From the NCBI GenBank assembly GCA_002472565.1, contig DKSK01000020.1, positions 1 through 64,000 of the forward strand: a stretch of DNA of 64,000 nucleotides, read 5' to 3'. The translations under genes were made by a program, and so were the position numbers. This document shows, one piece after another, positions 62,843 to 64,000 of this stretch (positions within the stretch are counted from its first letter, which is position 1; the number at the start of each line of letters is the position of its first letter). This DNA comes from Bacteroidales bacterium UBA7258. GTDB lineage: Bacteria; Bacteroidota; Bacteroidia; Bacteroidales; UBA932. Below the pieces are notes generated by a model. The model had not been told where the DNA came from. It saw only the letters and a list, made by a program, of their open reading frames with translations, and made no database searches.

Positions 62843-63673
62843 TCAGAGTGTTTCGGACTTTATTCTCTCATCCAATTCTTTCATAGCCTCTTGGTACTGG
62901 GCTTCATCAGGCACACCGTGATGCCATTTGGCGACGTTCTCCATATAGGAAACTCCCAGACCCTTAGTCGTATGGGAAATTATCATGTGTGGCCGGTCCA
63001 GGCCGTAGTCGACCGTGTCCATGACCTTGATGATGTCCTCGATCTTGTCGCCGTTCATTTCTTTGACCTCCCAGCCGAAGTCCGTCCATTTGGCGGCCTC
63101 ATTTCTCAGCCCCATGACCTCTTCCGTGTTTCCCGAAATCTGGAGATTGTTGCGGTCGATGAAGGCCACCAGGTTGCCGAGCTTGTACTGGGCCCCGGCC
63201 ATCGCCGCCTCGTAGATAGAGCCTTCCTGCTGCTCTCCGTCACCCATGACTACGAAGGTTCTGGTCGGGCGCGAGTCCATCTCGGCGGCTATGGCGCAGC
63301 CGACGCCGATGGAAAGCCCGTGTCCGAGGGCTCCGGAGCAGAACTCGATTCCCGGCAGAGTGTTGAGCGGATGTCCTCCGAGCGGAGACTTGAAATCCCC
63401 GTAGGTGTCCACCAGCGCGGCAGGGAGAATCCCCTTGTCCTCGAGCACGCAATAGAGGGCCTCTACGCAGTGGCCCTTGCTGAGGATGAAGCGGTCCCTG
63501 TCCGGATCGTCAAGCTTGTCCTTGCCGACGTTCATCACGTGGAAATAAAGAGTATAGAGGAGGTTCAGAACCGAAAGGTCACCCCCGGTGTGGCCTGCTT
63601 TGGCCTTATATATCAACTGAATAAGGCGTTTGCGGCCTTTTTCTGCCATCAGTTTCAGCTCTGCGGTATCCAT
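62843..63673 (-). CDS. Transketolase, N-terminal subunit
   Basis: 276 residues carrying the diphosphate-binding domain: GHTGGDLSVLNLLYTLYFH, SKGHCVEALY, GALGHGLSIGVGCA and the ThDP motif VMGDGEQQEGSIYEAAM followed ~25 residues later by IDRNNLQ. First gene of the nine-gene operon, ATG 15 bases from the predicted transcription start. A second full-length housekeeping transketolase probably exists elsewhere; this pair looks dedicated. Confidence 0.92.
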   Translation of the reverse strand: MDTAELKLMAEKGRKRLIQLIYKAKAGHTGGDLSVLNLLYTLYFHVMNVGKDKLDDPDRDRFILSKGHCVEALYCVLEDKGILPAALVDTYGDFKSPLGGHPLNTLPGIEFCSGALGHGLSIGVGCAIAAEMDSRPTRTFVVMGDGEQQEGSIYEAAMAGAQYKLGNLVAFIDRNNLQISGNTEEVMGLRNEAAKWTDFGWEVKEMNGDKIEDIIKVMDTVDYGLDRPHMIISHTTKGLGVSYMENVAKWHHGVPDEAQYQEAMKELDERIKSETL

Positions 63674-63694
63674 TGTAGAATTGATTTAACGTTA

Positions 63695-63725
63695 CAAAAA
63701 TAATGAAAGAAAAGAAATAATCAAA
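63695..63725 (-). promoter_or_regulatory. Promoter of the second PUL operon
   Basis: On the minus strand TTTG (63722-63725), 19 bases, TATTTTTG (63695-63702), perfect for the Bacteroidetes consensus. All nine genes down to 49174 lie on this strand with small gaps, so this is probably their main promoter. The divergent DeoR-type gene is the obvious regulator. Confidence 0.82.
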
Positions 63726-63849
63726 AGAAATCGAAAGAAAATGAAGAATAACCAAAAGAATTTTATCGATTTTATAATTGTCCGCTTTTCCGCTTGTATC
63801 AAAAAAAATATTTGAGTAACTTGCAGACCCATAAGAAAAATCATCGCAT

Positions 63850-64000
63850 ATGTCACTGAACGAAAGAAGAACGAAAATCCTCAACATGATAAGGGAAGAC
63901 GGTCATGTAAAAGTCCAGAAGCTGGTGGAGATTTTCAAAGTTTCTGACGTGACCATCCGGCAGGACCTGGAAGAATTGGAAAATCTCGGCTTCGTCCAGA
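63850..64000 (+). CDS. DeoR-family transcriptional regulator, N-terminal part (cut by window end)
   Basis: 50 codons visible from ATG 63850: MSLNERRTKILNMIREDGHV, then VQKLVEIFKVSDVTIRQDLEELENLGFVQ, the DeoR-type helix-turn-helix. It is divergent from the transketolase operon with 176 bases between starts, so it probably controls that operon in response to a phosphorylated sugar. A possible promoter is TTG at 63794-63796 and TAACTTGC at 63817-63824, a weak match. The ligand domain lies beyond the window. Confidence 0.88.
   Translation, partial: MSLNERRTKILNMIREDGHVKVQKLVEIFKVSDVTIRQDLEELENLGFVQ

Overview
The window reads as a chromosomal segment of a gut-type Bacteroidota (Bacteroidales) bacterium. 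The evidence is two SusC/SusD pairs, a hybrid two-component sensor with an AraC output domain, a fimbrillin-like lipoprotein, a BSH/PVA-type Ntn hydrolase, and several promoters of the Bacteroidetes form TTTG-N19/20-TAnnTTTG. No rRNA, tRNA or CRISPR array was found.

Region 1 (1-23.5 kb, minus strand) is a polysaccharide utilisation locus (PUL). Transcription runs from a hybrid sensor/regulator (19224-23240) into SusC, SusD, a SusE-like lipoprotein, two DUF4832-type lipoproteins, a periplasmic FAD oxidoreductase, a GH36-like enzyme, a GH88 unsaturated glucuronyl hydrolase, a GH3 enzyme, a 51-residue small protein and a fimbrillin/SusE chimera. Just upstream of the sensor lies the fossil of a second sensor, in which the N-terminus is fused in frame to the last helices of its AraC domain.

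Region 2 (23.7-30.8 kb, plus strand) is a divergent LacI-led operon for unsaturated uronates: KduD-type dehydrogenase, DUF4861 lipoprotein, GatC-type EIIC permease without EIIA/EIIB, KduI with a signal peptide, KdgK and KdgA. Together regions 1 and 2 suggest outer-membrane uptake of a uronate-containing glycan, periplasmic release and perhaps isomerisation of the 4,5-unsaturated uronate, import, and conversion to pyruvate plus glyceraldehyde 3-phosphate. No polysaccharide lyase is visible here.

Region 3 (about 31.1-48.0 kb) is an integrated mobilisable element of about 16.9 kb, bounded by a perfect 27-bp direct repeat and an outer 19-bp near-repeat. It carries a tyrosine integrase, mobC/relaxase genes, a replication-like module with a split DnaC-type ATPase, an AbiE-type toxin-antitoxin pair with an extra membrane-protein gene, and a defence-type operon (PLD-helicase, Eco57I-like methyltransferase, DUF5677-like protein, deoxyribosyltransferase-like protein, DUF3791 protein). 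A structured region lies upstream of that operon.

Region 4 (48.0-64.0 kb) holds a choloylglycine-hydrolase-family gene and then a second PUL, transcribed on the minus strand from a strong promoter at 63.7 kb: split transketolase, FGGY kinase, fucose/arabinose-isomerase-like enzyme, RhaT-like transporter, SusC, SusD, DUF1593 lipoprotein and GH3. Isomerase plus kinase plus two-subunit transketolase is the known logic of D-apiose catabolism, so this is probably an apiose-glycan locus. The start of a divergent DeoR-family regulator is cut by the window end.
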